From assembly GCA_036924285.1 (NCBI GenBank), contig JAYKYS010000017.1, forward strand, positions 1,903,501 through 1,967,500: a stretch of 64,000 nucleotides of DNA, given 5' to 3'. This document shows positions 1-9,267 of this stretch, one piece after another (position 1 is the stretch's first letter; the number at the start of each line of letters is the position of its first letter). The position numbers and the translations under genes are program-made. Below the pieces are notes generated by a model. It did no database searches. It was not told the DNA's origin and was given only the letters and a program-made list of their open reading frames with translations. The stretch is from Asterella californica (lineage: Eukaryota > Streptophyta > Marchantiopsida > Marchantiales > Aytoniaceae).

Positions 1-1289
1 TAACAACCAGAGCCACAGCAGTATCATGCGATCCAAACCCAAGTCCAAACCACATCCACACACTAGCTCTTGGCTAAAGCTAGCTACCACAAGCCATACA
101 CAACCAACTAAGTCCTTAACGAACTCAAAAGGACGAAACCTGTAGCGAAGGAACCGAAAAAGACCTATCTGGGAACTTTCTCCTTTCGCCAAACGATCTT
201 CAAATGTTGATAGGGTCTCCTTCCCTGACTCCGTTGGCCCAAGAAACCTTCAGATCCAGCTCCCGATAGTTGAGATATCGCTAATTTTCGGTCGCAGGTG
301 ACCGAACCTTCAAAAACTCCTCCCTGCGGCTTAAAACCGCTCACACCGCACAAACGGATCGTCTAAACTGATATCCGTCTTCGCTGGTAGGTAGATCTGG
401 CTACCCTGAACCCAACAAGACTCCAAACAAGCCGTTTGGAGTTCCCCTTGCAAAACTACTCGAGAAATTTGGTCGCAGGCTACAAAAAACTGACGTAAAT
501 CGGCTCCCTGCGGCTCAAATTTGCTCACCACACCCAAACCAACAATCCAATTCACTTACAGTCTTCTCCTATGCGTACATGAGGACTCCCTGATCGCGTA
601 GGCACCAAGAACGAAGAGCTTGGCTCACCGATCGCGAAGAACAATCCAATCTCAGGTCGCAGGCGATGAAAACCTGACGCAAGCGCTTCCCTGCGAGCCA
701 ATTTCTCTCACAACTCTCAAACCGCCCGATAAAACTTTGTATCGTCTTCAATTTCCTGAAGAACTCGTTGTTCTGATCCCGATGGATCCAAGGACAGCAA
801 GTTTGGACTCCGGAACGGCCCGAACGGTCCAACTCTCCTTCACAGGTAACTGAAAACTCTAATTCTGCTCCCTGCGTCTCAATTTCTCCCAGAACACAAC
901 CCCCGATCCCTCTCTTCAAGAACCGTCTTAACCTGTGCGTAGCCTGCACAGATCTGAACCCGATGACACCTTGCGCGCGTGTATTGGACTTCCCAATTCT
1001 CCAAAACATCCACCGACAGGTCGCAGGAACAAGCAAGCCCCTTAAGCAGCCCCCTTGCAACAGTCTGTACGTACGAAGTTCAACCCTCAATAATAAGAAG
1101 CAGGCCCCTTGCGTGTTTGATATAACGCCTGAAGCCCTAAATACCCAGTCAGCAAGTAACTAGGGGCCTAGCTTGATTTTACCTTTTTCCGAATCGCATA
1201 ACTTCTTCTCTGGATGTCCAAACGAAATAAACAAGATGCCCATGGAAAGCTGACAAAGAGCTCTATCCATCTATGCGATAAAAGTAAAG
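1..1289 (-). repeat. 3' LTR of family A element (truncated by window and at its inner end)
   Basis: It matches 7392-8680 base for base wherever I compared. The outer part lies before the window. On the inner side the match stops at about 1289, whereas the right-hand LTR continues another 430 bases to its GTGTCGTG terminus. The first ~430 bases of this LTR, and the polypurine tract expected before it, are therefore missing. The integrase reading frame runs straight into LTR sequence, ending LYFYRIDG-stop. The open frames inside the LTR (for example 569-1090) are not recognisable proteins. Confidence 0.9.
289..1060 (-). repeat. Degenerate ~184-bp tandem array inside the family A LTR
   Basis: The motif GGTCGCAGG followed by an AC/AA-rich stretch and CTCCCTGCG recurs near 289, 470, 654, 842 (diverged) and 1019, at spacings of about 181-188 bases. 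Between these anchors the units share words such as GATCCCGATGGA / GAACCCGATGACA and TTTGGACTCC / TTGGACTTCC. The same array is at 7680-8451 and, in the other orientation, within 59640-60420. Function unknown; repeated U3 modules that bind host factors are one possibility. Confidence 0.7.
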
Positions 1290-1635
1290 CTTCAAGCTTG
1301 TTCCATCCAACTCTTGCAGGGCGTAAGTTGCGTTGTCATGAACCTTCTTCACCACATACGGACCAAACCATCTTCTGGAAAACTTCCGGAGTGCACTATG
1401 CTGGTTGTCTAGACTGTTGTCATAGACTAACACCCAATCACCTTCCTTGATATCCCTAGGTCTCAAACGATGTCGCTGATCAAATCTGACCTTGTTCTTC
1501 AACCGTGCTTCTCGCAGCCTATCCAAAGCAGTTTGGATATCCTCTGGTCTTCTCTCTAACTGCCTAATTCGAATAGCAAGAAGCTCTTCTCTAGTCAAAT
1601 TGTCCTCCCAAGGTAACACACTCCATGTCAGAACA
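1263..1635 (-). pseudogene. pol: Integrase C-terminal region fused to LTR interior
   Basis: Begins around TWSVLPWEDNLTREELL, continues through a basic helix and the small-barrel segment GDWVLVYDNSL...FGPYVVKKV...YALQELDGT, which is the integrase C-terminal domain that binds DNA. The last codons LYFYRIDG and the stop are already LTR sequence (they recur at 8654-8680). The normal polyprotein end, the polypurine tract and the LTR start have therefore been deleted at this junction near 1289. Confidence 0.83.
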
Positions 1636-2155
1636 TGTTCTCAATCGGCATGATAGGCTTCTGACCTGTGATGAGTTCCACCGGCATGTAACCTGTCACC
1701 GAGCTGTGCGTCGTTCTATCTGCCCATAACGCAAATGGTAAGAGTCGAGGCCACTCGCGCACCCTTCCGTTGCAAGCCTTCACCAAAGCCTTCACAATGG
1801 GTGGATGACCACGTTCACTCTTGGCATTCCCTTCGGGGTTATAGGCAGTTGTCAGTGACAACCTCACCTCACACCTTGCAAAGAATTCACGAGCCTCATG
1901 TGCATCTAGCTCTCCCCGATCTGCAGTGATCTTCCCCACACATCCATACCGACAAACAACCTCTTCCAAGAGAAATCTACATACCCCTTCAGTTGTCTTC
2001 GTCCGAAGCGCCCTACCCTCGACTTGATTTGAAAGATCCTCTCTAGCAAGTACCAAGTATCTCATCTGCCATAATCCAACCGGCATAATCACCAAGTCTA
2101 CCACCCACTTGAAGTGGATCGCCAACGGATAAGTCGGATGTAATCCGTCACGATG
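1628..2155 (-). pseudogene. pol: Integrase catalytic core, family A pol
   Basis: Same frame as the RNase H part, beyond the stop codon. The first catalytic Asp is in KWVVDLVIM and the second in ITADRGELD. The Glu is in NAKSERGHPP, about 34 residues after the second Asp, as expected for a D,D-35-E retroviral integrase. The frame closes at 1628-1630 while integrase similarity goes on in another frame, indicating a further one-base loss near 1633. Confidence 0.85.
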
Positions 2156-3113
2156 TCAGATATTCGAATACATCTGACATGTCAAACAAGACTCCACAAA
2201 AGATACAACATCCCTGTACATGTTTTTCCACCAATACCGCTCTTTCATTTTTGTAAAAGTGGCCCAAATCCCTCTATGTCCAGCCCAAAGACTCTCATGG
2301 AACGCCTTGAGCAACTTCTGCTGATCTTCCTTGTTGCAAATCACCCGTAGCGGTACTCCACCTTTTTGCTTCGATCGCTTCCAAAGAAACCCATCCTGCA
2401 ACATGAAGTTGTAGGCCTTCCTTCTAACTCTCCGAAACCTCTCATCTGTCCAACCTGTCTGCTTAACCATCGTACTAAGGTACCTCCCGATATCAAGCAA
2501 ATCACCATCATACAACCCTTCAACAAACAACTCATCTTCTCTTCCTGTCTGTGCAATCGAATAGAACTCTGTACCCACGTCGTCAATGTCTTCTACCATC
2601 TCATCTTCCCCATCATATCGAGCCCGAGATAACATATCCGCCATCAGATTATCCTTCCCTGCGATATGTCTAAACTCCGGGTTCAACGACTTGATATATG
2701 CGATCCATCGTAACATCGCAATATCAGGAGTTGAACAATTCATGATCATCCCTAACAACGGCAAGCAATCAGTTTCAACCACCACTACTGCTCCAATCAA
2801 ATACTCTTTCTCAGTTTTCATAGCTGAAACAATACCCCACAATTCTCTCTTCACTTGCGGGTAAGCACGTTGTCGAGCACTTAACACCTTCGCTCCGAAC
2901 CTAACCGCAAACCTGTCTCCATCCTCATCATCCTGTCCGACTGCCCATCCAATTGCAACTGGACTTGTATCCACAGTAAGAACCACCGGCCTAGCACCCT
3001 TGTAATCAATCCTTCCCAGAACTGGAGGAGATGATAGTAAAGACTTCAGCTTCCTTACCGCATCAGTATGCTCGTCCTCCCATCTGAATTTATGACCCTT
3101 ACGCAACAATCTT
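2156..3113 (-). pseudogene. pol: RNase H and integrase zinc-binding domain, family A pol
   Basis: Continues pol in a shifted frame. RNase H residues are visible: Asp in VDTSPVAIGWAVGQ, Glu in VKRELWGIV, Asp in VVVETDCLPL and Asp in KDNLMADMLSR. The integrase HHCC finger follows, with H-x-n-H in FHESLWAGHRG and CLTC near the end. The frame is closed by TGA at 2156-2158, after which the same frame continues as HRDGLHP. The stop most likely replaced an arginine CGA codon. The frameshift at its start and this stop make the product unusable as a single polyprotein, though every catalytic position is intact. Confidence 0.87.
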
Positions 3114-4611
3114 ACGGATCCGCCACATGCGCATAATGAGGAATCCAAATGTGGTAGAATACACAAGCACCCAAAAATCTTCTTACTTCTGTCAGCGAGT
3201 TGCAAACCTCCTTCATCCTTCCAATCGCATCCACCTTGTTCGGATCTGGCTTCCGACCAAACGATCCACACAAATGACCAACGATCAAAACCTCTCTAAC
3301 TCCAAATGTAGACTTCGCACCTGACAGCGTAAGATGAACTTCCTCAAGTCGAGATAAGATCTTCTCACAGTCTGCGATGTGATCAGTGACGTATCGCCGA
3401 CACCCCCTCTGATCTAATGCTTCATCCTTCTTATCTTCCACACATCCTTTGATGGGGATGTCATCCAAGAACGGCATCGTCTTTTCGGGGATGAAGTCCC
3501 TTAGAACTCGATTCATCCCGTTCATCATGTGTGCTACCGAGTTGGTAGCTCCCTGCGGTAAGGTACACATCCTAACCAACCCCAAAGGTGTCCTCATTGT
3601 CGTGAAGCTTCTGCTCTCCTCCGCTAGTTGAAACTGATCATACCCCGAGTAAAGATCTCCCATTGAGTAAATCGCTCTTCCTGCAAACGCTTCTGCAAAC
3701 TCATCCACAATCGGTCCCACCCCAGCATTTCTGATTGTTACTGCGTTCACTGGCTGCATGTCTTGGATGAACCGCAGCGACCCATTCTTCTTTGGTACTG
3801 TAAACCATCTGCTTGAATATGGTGCAAACGACGGCTCCAAGATCTTCATCCGCATCTTCTCCTTCAGCAACTCCACTAGTTTGGGCAAGTGAGCCCGCGG
3901 TACTGGAATTAGTCTCAGGTTCCATGGCACATGCGGTACCGTGAAGATAACCATCGGGGTAACAACGTACGGATCTACACACCCAATCTCATGTGGCTCA
4001 AAAGCAAATGCTTTCCCATGTCTTGAAAGCATCTCCTTGAAGCACATCCTCTCTTCTGGTAGAAGAGACTCATCAGATCCAATCTTCAGCTCTTCAAGGG
4101 TCTTCTTCGTGAACTTGTGTCCTATCATTACAGGATCTCTCAAACTCTTCTCCTTTGAAGCTCGATCCATCTGTTGGTTGGTGTCTTCCGGCAAAGGACC
4201 AGCAACTGGCTTTATCTTCCTATCCACTGTCTTGTACCTTGTCTCAACTCGAACCTCCGGTGCACGGAATGATTCGATCACCGAATAGACCTCCCTTGAA
4301 TGAATCTGCACGACCTTATCCATATCCTCCCACCCAGTAGACATGATCTCTCGCAAGGGATCTTCCAACCCATCCTCTTCATAAACACCAGAAATCCATT
4401 CATCCCTTTCTAGCTCACCCAACTCTTTCAACATCAACTCAACACCACGCAAATGTTTTTGTTCTTTTCTTCTCAGCTCTTCTATCTTCTTATAGACAGC
4501 AATCCCACACTCTGAAAATCCAATAAACCCTGTACAAAAGGCACTATCTCCATCAAGCGAGAGTACCTTCTCTTGCGCACCACCACAATCCCGCTCTATA
4601 GTGGTACTCAA
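3112..4611 (-). CDS. pol: Reverse transcriptase domain, family A pol
   Basis: Open frame of about 499 codons. It contains the RT landmarks in order: WFTVPKKNGSLRFIQDMQPVN, YSGYDQFQLAEESRSFTTM, PQGATNSVAHMM, the catalytic FLDDI (around 3460-3471) and the downstream IVGHLCG. The residue before the two aspartates is Leu and the box starts with Phe instead of Tyr. The first ~170 residues are a charged linker after protease. The frame stops at 3112 (TAA) immediately after HYAHVADP. The RNase H frame continues one base back, so a single-base deletion near 3113 is the simplest reading. Confidence 0.88.
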   Translation of the reverse strand: MSTTIERDCGGAQEKVLSLDGDSAFCTGFIGFSECGIAVYKKIEELRRKEQKHLRGVELMLKELGELERDEWISGVYEEDGLEDPLREIMSTGWEDMDKVVQIHSREVYSVIESFRAPEVRVETRYKTVDRKIKPVAGPLPEDTNQQMDRASKEKSLRDPVMIGHKFTKKTLEELKIGSDESLLPEERMCFKEMLSRHGKAFAFEPHEIGCVDPYVVTPMVIFTVPHVPWNLRLIPVPRAHLPKLVELLKEKMRMKILEPSFAPYSSRWFTVPKKNGSLRFIQDMQPVNAVTIRNAGVGPIVDEFAEAFAGRAIYSMGDLYSGYDQFQLAEESRSFTTMRTPLGLVRMCTLPQGATNSVAHMMNGMNRVLRDFIPEKTMPFLDDIPIKGCVEDKKDEALDQRGCRRYVTDHIADCEKILSRLEEVHLTLSGAKSTFGVREVLIVGHLCGSFGRKPDPNKVDAIGRMKEVCNSLTEVRRFLGACVFYHIWIPHYAHVADP

Positions 4612-6161
4612 CGAAAATCCTTGAACTCTTCACTCACCCTTGGAAGCGGCTTCTCCCTCAAACGATCTCGGTTGCGCTCGTGGTTGGACGGTACAGTCAA
4701 GAACTGTACCGCTCTCTTCCCATCTTGACTTCGGATCCTAGCATACGCAGATCCGTCGTCCAGTACCTTTGTCTCCATCCGGGTTGCTATGATGAAAGGT
4801 TGACCCAGAATGAGTGGGTATGATGTTGCTTCTTGAACAAAGAAGTTTTGCTCGATAGCAACATCACCTACGCGCACTCTAATGTCTGGACAAGCTCCAT
4901 ACAAGTCTCCTCTCGTGTTGTTGGCTGCTCTTATGACCCATCCATGCTCTGTGTCGATCAGCCACTTCTTCTTCTTGTATAGCTCCTTGGACATGATGTT
5001 GATTTCTGATCCATGATCGATCAGAGCAACCACCGGCTCATCCAAGTCTTCGATCCTCACCAACGTCTCCGTCGTAGCTCGAGCCCAGTGACTGTGGCTA
5101 TAATGACTTGAGCTCCGCTTCCCATCCTCCTCTTCATCCTCGAAATGCACCTTGCACCTTCGATCTCTTTCTTCCTCTGGAGAATAGACACTGCACCTTG
5201 CAAGCTCTCTCTCCTCATCCACTGACATCCTAGTATCCAAAGCATGTGATAAACCAGTCTCACCCGTAATTTGTCGTTTCCGTTTGATGACATCGATGAT
5301 GACATCATGAAACTCACGCTTGGCGATGCCTAACACTTCTCTCAAAGTAAACTCCACCTTCGCATTCAGAATGCGATCTTCCAAGACTCCCTTCAAGTCT
5401 GTTGAAGCCTCGATATCCGACTGTAGCTTGTACGCAGCCGGCTTACCCTTCTCCTTCTGAGATTTCTCTTTCGATGGAGAAGGAGCATCGTCCATCGGTA
5501 GGTCTTGAGCTCCTGCATCCCGAAGCTCTTGGCGAACCTTCTCCCCTCGAGTCTGTCTCTTTGAAGAAGTCCCTTCTCCTGAATCCTCTGAATCTCGCCT
5601 TCTCTTCTCTTCCAACAACGCTTCGTGTTGGTTCTTGACGATGTACGCATGCACCGATAGAGCTTCTATCGGATCCTCCCATCCAGTATCCCTTCTGATT
5701 GTTGCAGCTGTTCTCTGCAACGTCTCACGTGCCATCTTCCCTTTCTGTTTCATGGAGATGGCAGATGACCACAACTCACTTGGCTCAACTTGCTTGTTGA
5801 AACTCCTCTCAGCCTGATCCTCTATCCTTGTGCCATAAGTTCCAGCTTCCACGATGGCGACTGCTTGTGCTGATAGGTGGTCCTCAACCAACTTCTTCAT
5901 CCCTCCTCTACCAAAGTTGGTCTGAAGAAGTGCACCAGTATCCCTCAACGCTACCTTCCCATCCTTCCAGAAGATCACTCCTTGCTGCAAGGTATCACTG
6001 AACTCCTTGCAATCTCTACGCGGATGATCGGTACCATCGCACCAGATACACCGCTGGATCCAGCCTTGCTTCTCAACAGGTTTCGCTCCGCTTGTAGACC
6101 CTTGTTCCTCCAATCTGGTGAGTTTGATCTGAGTCTCGCATTCCACGCATGATCTCTTCAA
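4608..6161 (-). CDS. CCHC zinc knuckle and aspartic protease part of the family A polyprotein
   Basis: Open frame of about 517 codons with no convincing ATG; probably reached by frameshifting from gag. A CX2CX4HX4C knuckle (C-I-W-C...H...C, bases about 6009-6050) is the nucleic-acid-binding end of Gag. A long charged linker with Glu/Lys/Arg-rich segments follows. Near 4995-5035 lies the retroviral-type protease signature ALIDHGSEINIMS (D-x-G-S/A class), and further on LILGQPF, the second conserved protease segment. The frame ends at TGA 4610-4608, overlapping the first codon of the RT frame, which lies one base back. Confidence 0.85.
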   Translation of the reverse strand: MKRSCVECETQIKLTRLEEQGSTSGAKPVEKQGWIQRCIWCDGTDHPRRDCKEFSDTLQQGVIFWKDGKVALRDTGALLQTNFGRGGMKKLVEDHLSAQAVAIVEAGTYGTRIEDQAERSFNKQVEPSELWSSAISMKQKGKMARETLQRTAATIRRDTGWEDPIEALSVHAYIVKNQHEALLEEKRRRDSEDSGEGTSSKRQTRGEKVRQELRDAGAQDLPMDDAPSPSKEKSQKEKGKPAAYKLQSDIEASTDLKGVLEDRILNAKVEFTLREVLGIAKREFHDVIIDVIKRKRQITGETGLSHALDTRMSVDEERELARCSVYSPEEERDRRCKVHFEDEEEDGKRSSSHYSHSHWARATTETLVRIEDLDEPVVALIDHGSEINIMSKELYKKKKWLIDTEHGWVIRAANNTRGDLYGACPDIRVRVGDVAIEQNFFVQEATSYPLILGQPFIIATRMETKVLDDGSAYARIRSQDGKRAVQFLTVPSNHERNRDRLREKPLPRVSEEFKDFR

Positions 6162-7014
6162 GACTTGAGTCCTTCTTCGGAGATACTATCGGTGTCTGAA
6201 CAACTGGAACAGCAGGAGCAACCGGCACTACCTGTCTAGCAACAGGAACAACTGGTCGAACTACAGGAACAGGTGTTACAGCAGTTGGTACTGGTGTTAG
6301 TCTCCTGACAGGAACCTTCTCTCGCCTCCGCTCCCTCTTGGTGAGCAGACCAACAGCTTCTTCAACCTTCTTCCAGCTGCTAGTCAATCCATCGTCCTCC
6401 TCCCGGTCTTCCAGAAGTACCTCTAGCTTCTCCTGCAACTTCTCATCTGCAGCCCGGAGAAATAGCTCTGTCTTGTTGGATTGCAATGTCAACTTCTCCA
6501 TCCTGGTTAGCCGTGAAAACTGCTTCTCAAACTCCCTGAGCAACTCAGTAGCTTGTAGACCCTTCCTTGGTTGCTCAACCCACTCCAAGAAGGACTTCTT
6601 GGTGACTCGATCAGAGTCCTCCAAGAAGTACTCATCCATCAAGGCACGAGCAAACGTCTCCCAATCCTTGTTAAAATGCTTCGTTAGCATTTTAACATGA
6701 TCCCTAATCTCTGGAGCTGCTGCTAACTCAAACGTCTCAATCATCTCATCTTCTAAGACCCGGTTCAGCTCCATCTCCTTCACATAATGCCTCAGATATC
6801 TTGAGATATCTCTCCCATCGAACTGGTCAATCCTGCTGACCACCGCTTGTAGCGCCTTCGTTGCCAAAGCTTCCTTCCGCTCATCAGACTGTTGCTGCCG
6901 CAAGAACATAGTGAAAGCTTGAAACATCGATGCAGTCGCTGGATCCAACTGCACCTTCGGCAACCCACTTGAACCACTAGCTCCATCTCCATCACCTTTC
7001 CCATCCCCACTCAT
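6073..7014 (-). CDS. gag: Gag capsid protein, family A Ty3/gypsy
   Basis: Open frame of about 313 codons from ATG at 7014, the first ATG after the primer site, ending at 6073. Early residues are Gly/Ser-rich. A retrotransposon gag core follows, with the line IDQFDGRDISRYLRHYVKEM, then a helical stretch rich in Glu, Lys and Leu, and a Val/Pro-rich tail. The protein would form the virus-like particle. The CCHC knuckle is not in this frame but in the next one, which overlaps the gag end by 89 bases in the +1 frame. That layout fits either a programmed +1 frameshift or a simple indel; I cannot decide. Confidence 0.85.
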   Translation of the reverse strand: MSGDGKGDGDGASGSSGLPKVQLDPATASMFQAFTMFLRQQQSDERKEALATKALQAVVSRIDQFDGRDISRYLRHYVKEMELNRVLEDEMIETFELAAAPEIRDHVKMLTKHFNKDWETFARALMDEYFLEDSDRVTKKSFLEWVEQPRKGLQATELLREFEKQFSRLTRMEKLTLQSNKTELFLRAADEKLQEKLEVLLEDREEDDGLTSSWKKVEEAVGLLTKRERRREKVPVRRLTPVPTAVTPVPVVRPVVPVARQVVPVAPAVPVVQTPIVSPKKDSSLEEIMRGMRDSDQTHQIGGTRVYKRSETC

Positions 7015-7070
7015 GACTGTCAATCTCTTCTTCAAAGTTCACACACAGAAGAAATCTCCACCCCAGACCT

Positions 7071-7087
7071 TCACGTCGAGTTCACCA
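7071..7087 (-). other. Candidate primer binding site of family A element
   Basis: Two bases inside the 5' LTR terminus the element strand reads TGGTGAACTCGACGTGA. It starts with TGG as expected for pairing with a tRNA CCA end. I could not assign the tRNA. Confidence 0.55.
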
Positions 7088-7212
7088 CCGTATCGTGTCG
7101 GATATTTTGTGCGTGAAGGATGTCCAGGAAAACGTGAGGTTCTTGGCTGTGGAGATGCTGTGTGCCAAACAGAGACAAGACAGAGAAGAACAACCACGAA
7201 AAGGAATGCTGC

Positions 7213-7220
7213 GATATATA
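7213..7220 (-). promoter_or_regulatory. TATA box of family A LTR
   Basis: The element strand reads GGTATATATCGC about 125 bases before the LTR 3' end. The homologous place in the solo LTR reads GTGTATATATAGC (near 60950-60960). In the older remnant at 9143-9157 it has decayed to GTAGATATTGC. Position and conservation suggest the transcription start lies shortly after it, giving a short R-U5. Confidence 0.6.
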
Positions 7221-8553
7221 CCACTCTGAAAGTATGTACACTGTCGATTCTTTCTCCAAACAGCACAAAACTGAGGAAAAGACCAGAGCGGTCTGTAACC
7301 TACTTCAGAAGCCCTAAAACAAACCCCTGAAACGTAACCCTAGTCTTAAATCGCCAAAACGTAGCTCAAAGCAAGAGGAACTTCTCTTTGCTAACAACCA
7401 GAGCCACAGCAGTATCATGCGATCCAAACCCAAGTCCAAACCACATCCACACACTAGCTCTTGGCTAAAGCTAGCTACCACAAGCCATACACAACCAACT
7501 AAGTCCTTAACGAACTCAAAAGGACGAAACCTGTAGCGAAGGAACCGAAAAAGACCTATCTGGGAACTTTCTCCTTTCGCCAAACGATCTTCAAATGTTG
7601 ATAGGGTCTCCTTCCCTGACTCCGTTGGCCCAAGAAACCTTCAGATCCAGCTCCCGATAGTTGAGATATCGCTAATTTTCGGTCGCAGGTGACCGAACCT
7701 TCAAAAACTCCTCCCTGCGGCTTAAAACCGCTCACACCGCACAAACGGATCGTCTAAACTGATATCCGTCTTCGCTGGTAGGTAGATCTGGCTACCCTGA
7801 ACCCAACAAGACTCCAAACAAGCCGTTTGGAGTTCCCCTTGCAAAACTACTCGAGAAATTTGGTCGCAGGCTACAAAAAACTGACGTAAATCGGCTCCCT
7901 GCGGCTCAAATTTGCTCACCACACCCAAACCAACAATCCAATTCACTTACAGTCTTCTCCTATGCGTACATGAGGACTCCCTGATCGCGTAGGCACCAAG
8001 AACGAAGAGCTTGGCTCACCGATCGCGAAGAACAATCCAATCTCAGGTCGCAGGCGATGAAAACCTGACGCAAGCGCTTCCCTGCGAGCCAATTTCTCTC
8101 ACAACTCTCAAACCGCCCGATAAAACTTTGTATCGTCTTCAATTTCCTGAAGAACTCGTTGTTCTGATCCCGATGGATCCAAGGACAGCAAGTTTGGACT
8201 CCGGAACGGCCCGAACGGTCCAACTCTCCTTCACAGGTAACTGAAAACTCTAATTCTGCTCCCTGCGTCTCAATTTCTCCCAGAACACAACCCCCGATCC
8301 CTCTCTTCAAGAACCGTCTTAACCTGTGCGTAGCCTGCACAGATCTGAACCCGATGACACCTTGCGCGCGTGTATTGGACTTCCCAATTCTCCAAAACAT
8401 CCACCGACAGGTCGCAGGAACAAGCAAGCCCCTTAAGCAGCCCCCTTGCAACAGTCTGTACGTACGAAGTTCAACCCTCAATAATAAGAAGCAGGCCCCT
8501 TGCGTGTTTGATATAACGCCTGAAGCCCTAAATACCCAGTCAGCAAGTAACTA

Positions 8554-9030
8554 GGGGCCTAGCTTGATTTTACCTTTTTCCGAATCGCATAACTTCTTCT
8601 CTGGATGTCCAAACGAAATAAACAAGATGCCCATGGAAAGCTGACAAAGAGCTCTATCCATCTATGCGATAAAAGTAAAGATCCGAAGTTGCGCCAAAAG
8701 CTCGTAAGCTGGGGCCTAGCTTGTTTTCTCCATCTTTCGAGTCCTGTAACTTCTTCACTATGCGTCCAAACGAAGTAGACAAAGTGCCTTTGGAAAGCTG
8801 ACAAGGAGCTCTATCCACTGGTGCGATAAGAACGAAGATCCGAAGTGGTGCCAAAAACCCGTAAGCTGGGGCCTAGCTTATTTTCTCCATCTTTCGAGTC
8901 CTGTAACTTCTCCACTAGGCGTCCAAACGAAGTAGACAAAGTGCCTTTGGAAAGCTGACAAGGAGCTCTACCCATCTATGTGATGAAAATGGAGATCTGA
9001 GATTGTGCCAAAAGCCCGTAAGCTGGGGCC
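8554..9030 (-). repeat. Three 157-bp tandem repeats in the family A LTR
   Basis: The phrase GGGCCTAGCTT recurs at about 8554, 8711, 8868 and 9024, spaced 157, 157 and 156 bases. Each unit carries the same order of words: CTTTCGAGTCCTGTAACTTC, GTCCAAACGAAGTAGACAAA, GGAAAGCTGACAAGGAGCTC. The solo LTR at 58927 has three equivalent units on the plus strand (starts near 59004, 59161, 59341). The left LTR of this element keeps only part of one unit. Confidence 0.88.
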
Positions 9031-9113
9031 TAGCTTGTCTTCTCATGAGTGTCTTTGGAGCAACAAGTATCGAAGTTTGAATTTCAAGTAGGAGCCGGTC
9101 CATGACACGACAC

Positions 9114-9267
9114 CGGCAGTGTACAAACATTTGGAGTTGGTAGATATTGCAGCATTCGTTTTCGTGATTGTTTTTCTCTATCTTGTCTCTGTTCAGCACA
9201 TAGCATCTCCACAGCCAGGAATCTCACGTTTTCCTGTACATCCTTCACGCAATATCCGACACCATAC
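9114..9267 (+). repeat. 3' remnant of an older family A LTR
   Basis: The sequence CGGCAGTGTACAAACATTTGG through AATATCCGACACCATAC matches the last ~150 bases of the solo LTR at 60927-61079, in the same orientation, with scattered substitutions. The young element at 1-9113 interrupts it. The other part should lie left of the window. On the right it abuts the coiled-coil gene of a family B LTR. Confidence 0.85.

Larger units (their letters stand above)
1..9113 (-). mobile_element. Young Ty3/gypsy LTR retrotransposon, family A (left end cut by window)
   Basis: Two LTR copies in the same orientation flank a minus-strand gag-CCHC-protease-RT-RNase H-integrase region. The stretch 1-1289 recurs at 7392-8680 with no difference that I found by eye, so the insertion is recent. 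Domain order PR-RT-RH-IN is that of Ty3/gypsy elements. The RT active-site line reads FLDDIPIKG, a form I associate with gypsy lineages shared by fungi and early plants (inference). Despite its youth, pol has frame breaks near 4610, 3113 and 1633 and an in-frame stop at 2156-2158, so it probably moved using proteins supplied by a relative. It lies inside an older LTR of the same family that resumes at 9114. Confidence 0.93.
7090..9113 (-). repeat. 5' LTR of family A element, about 2.02 kb
   Basis: On the element strand it begins GTGTCGTGTCATGGACC (at 9113) and ends CCGACACGATAC (at 7090). The solo LTR at 58927-61079 has the same two ends, which fixes the borders. The termini are GT...AC, forming an imperfect inverted repeat (GTGTCGTGTCG against GTATCGTGTCG), rather than the usual TG...CA. 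The LTR carries three 157-bp tandem units near its start, a degenerate ~184-bp repeat array in the middle, and a TATA box about 120 bases from its 3' end. Confidence 0.88.

Noticed and set aside
569..1090. 173-codon open frame in the family A LTR (also 7960-8481 and 59637-60149) as a gene
   Set aside because: It runs across the degenerate ~184-bp tandem array, has no recognisable domain, and is explained by the repeat structure. Conservation between LTRs is expected from their common origin.
4600..4615. Programmed -1 frameshift between protease and RT
   Set aside because: No slippery heptamer is visible at the TTGA overlap, and two further one-base shifts in pol point to ordinary deletions.
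3112..7014. Fungal contamination, because the RT resembles fungal gypsy elements
   Set aside because: Flanking elements (tRNA-Asp-type primer site, MULE with SWIM finger) are plant-like and nested with it in one sequence.
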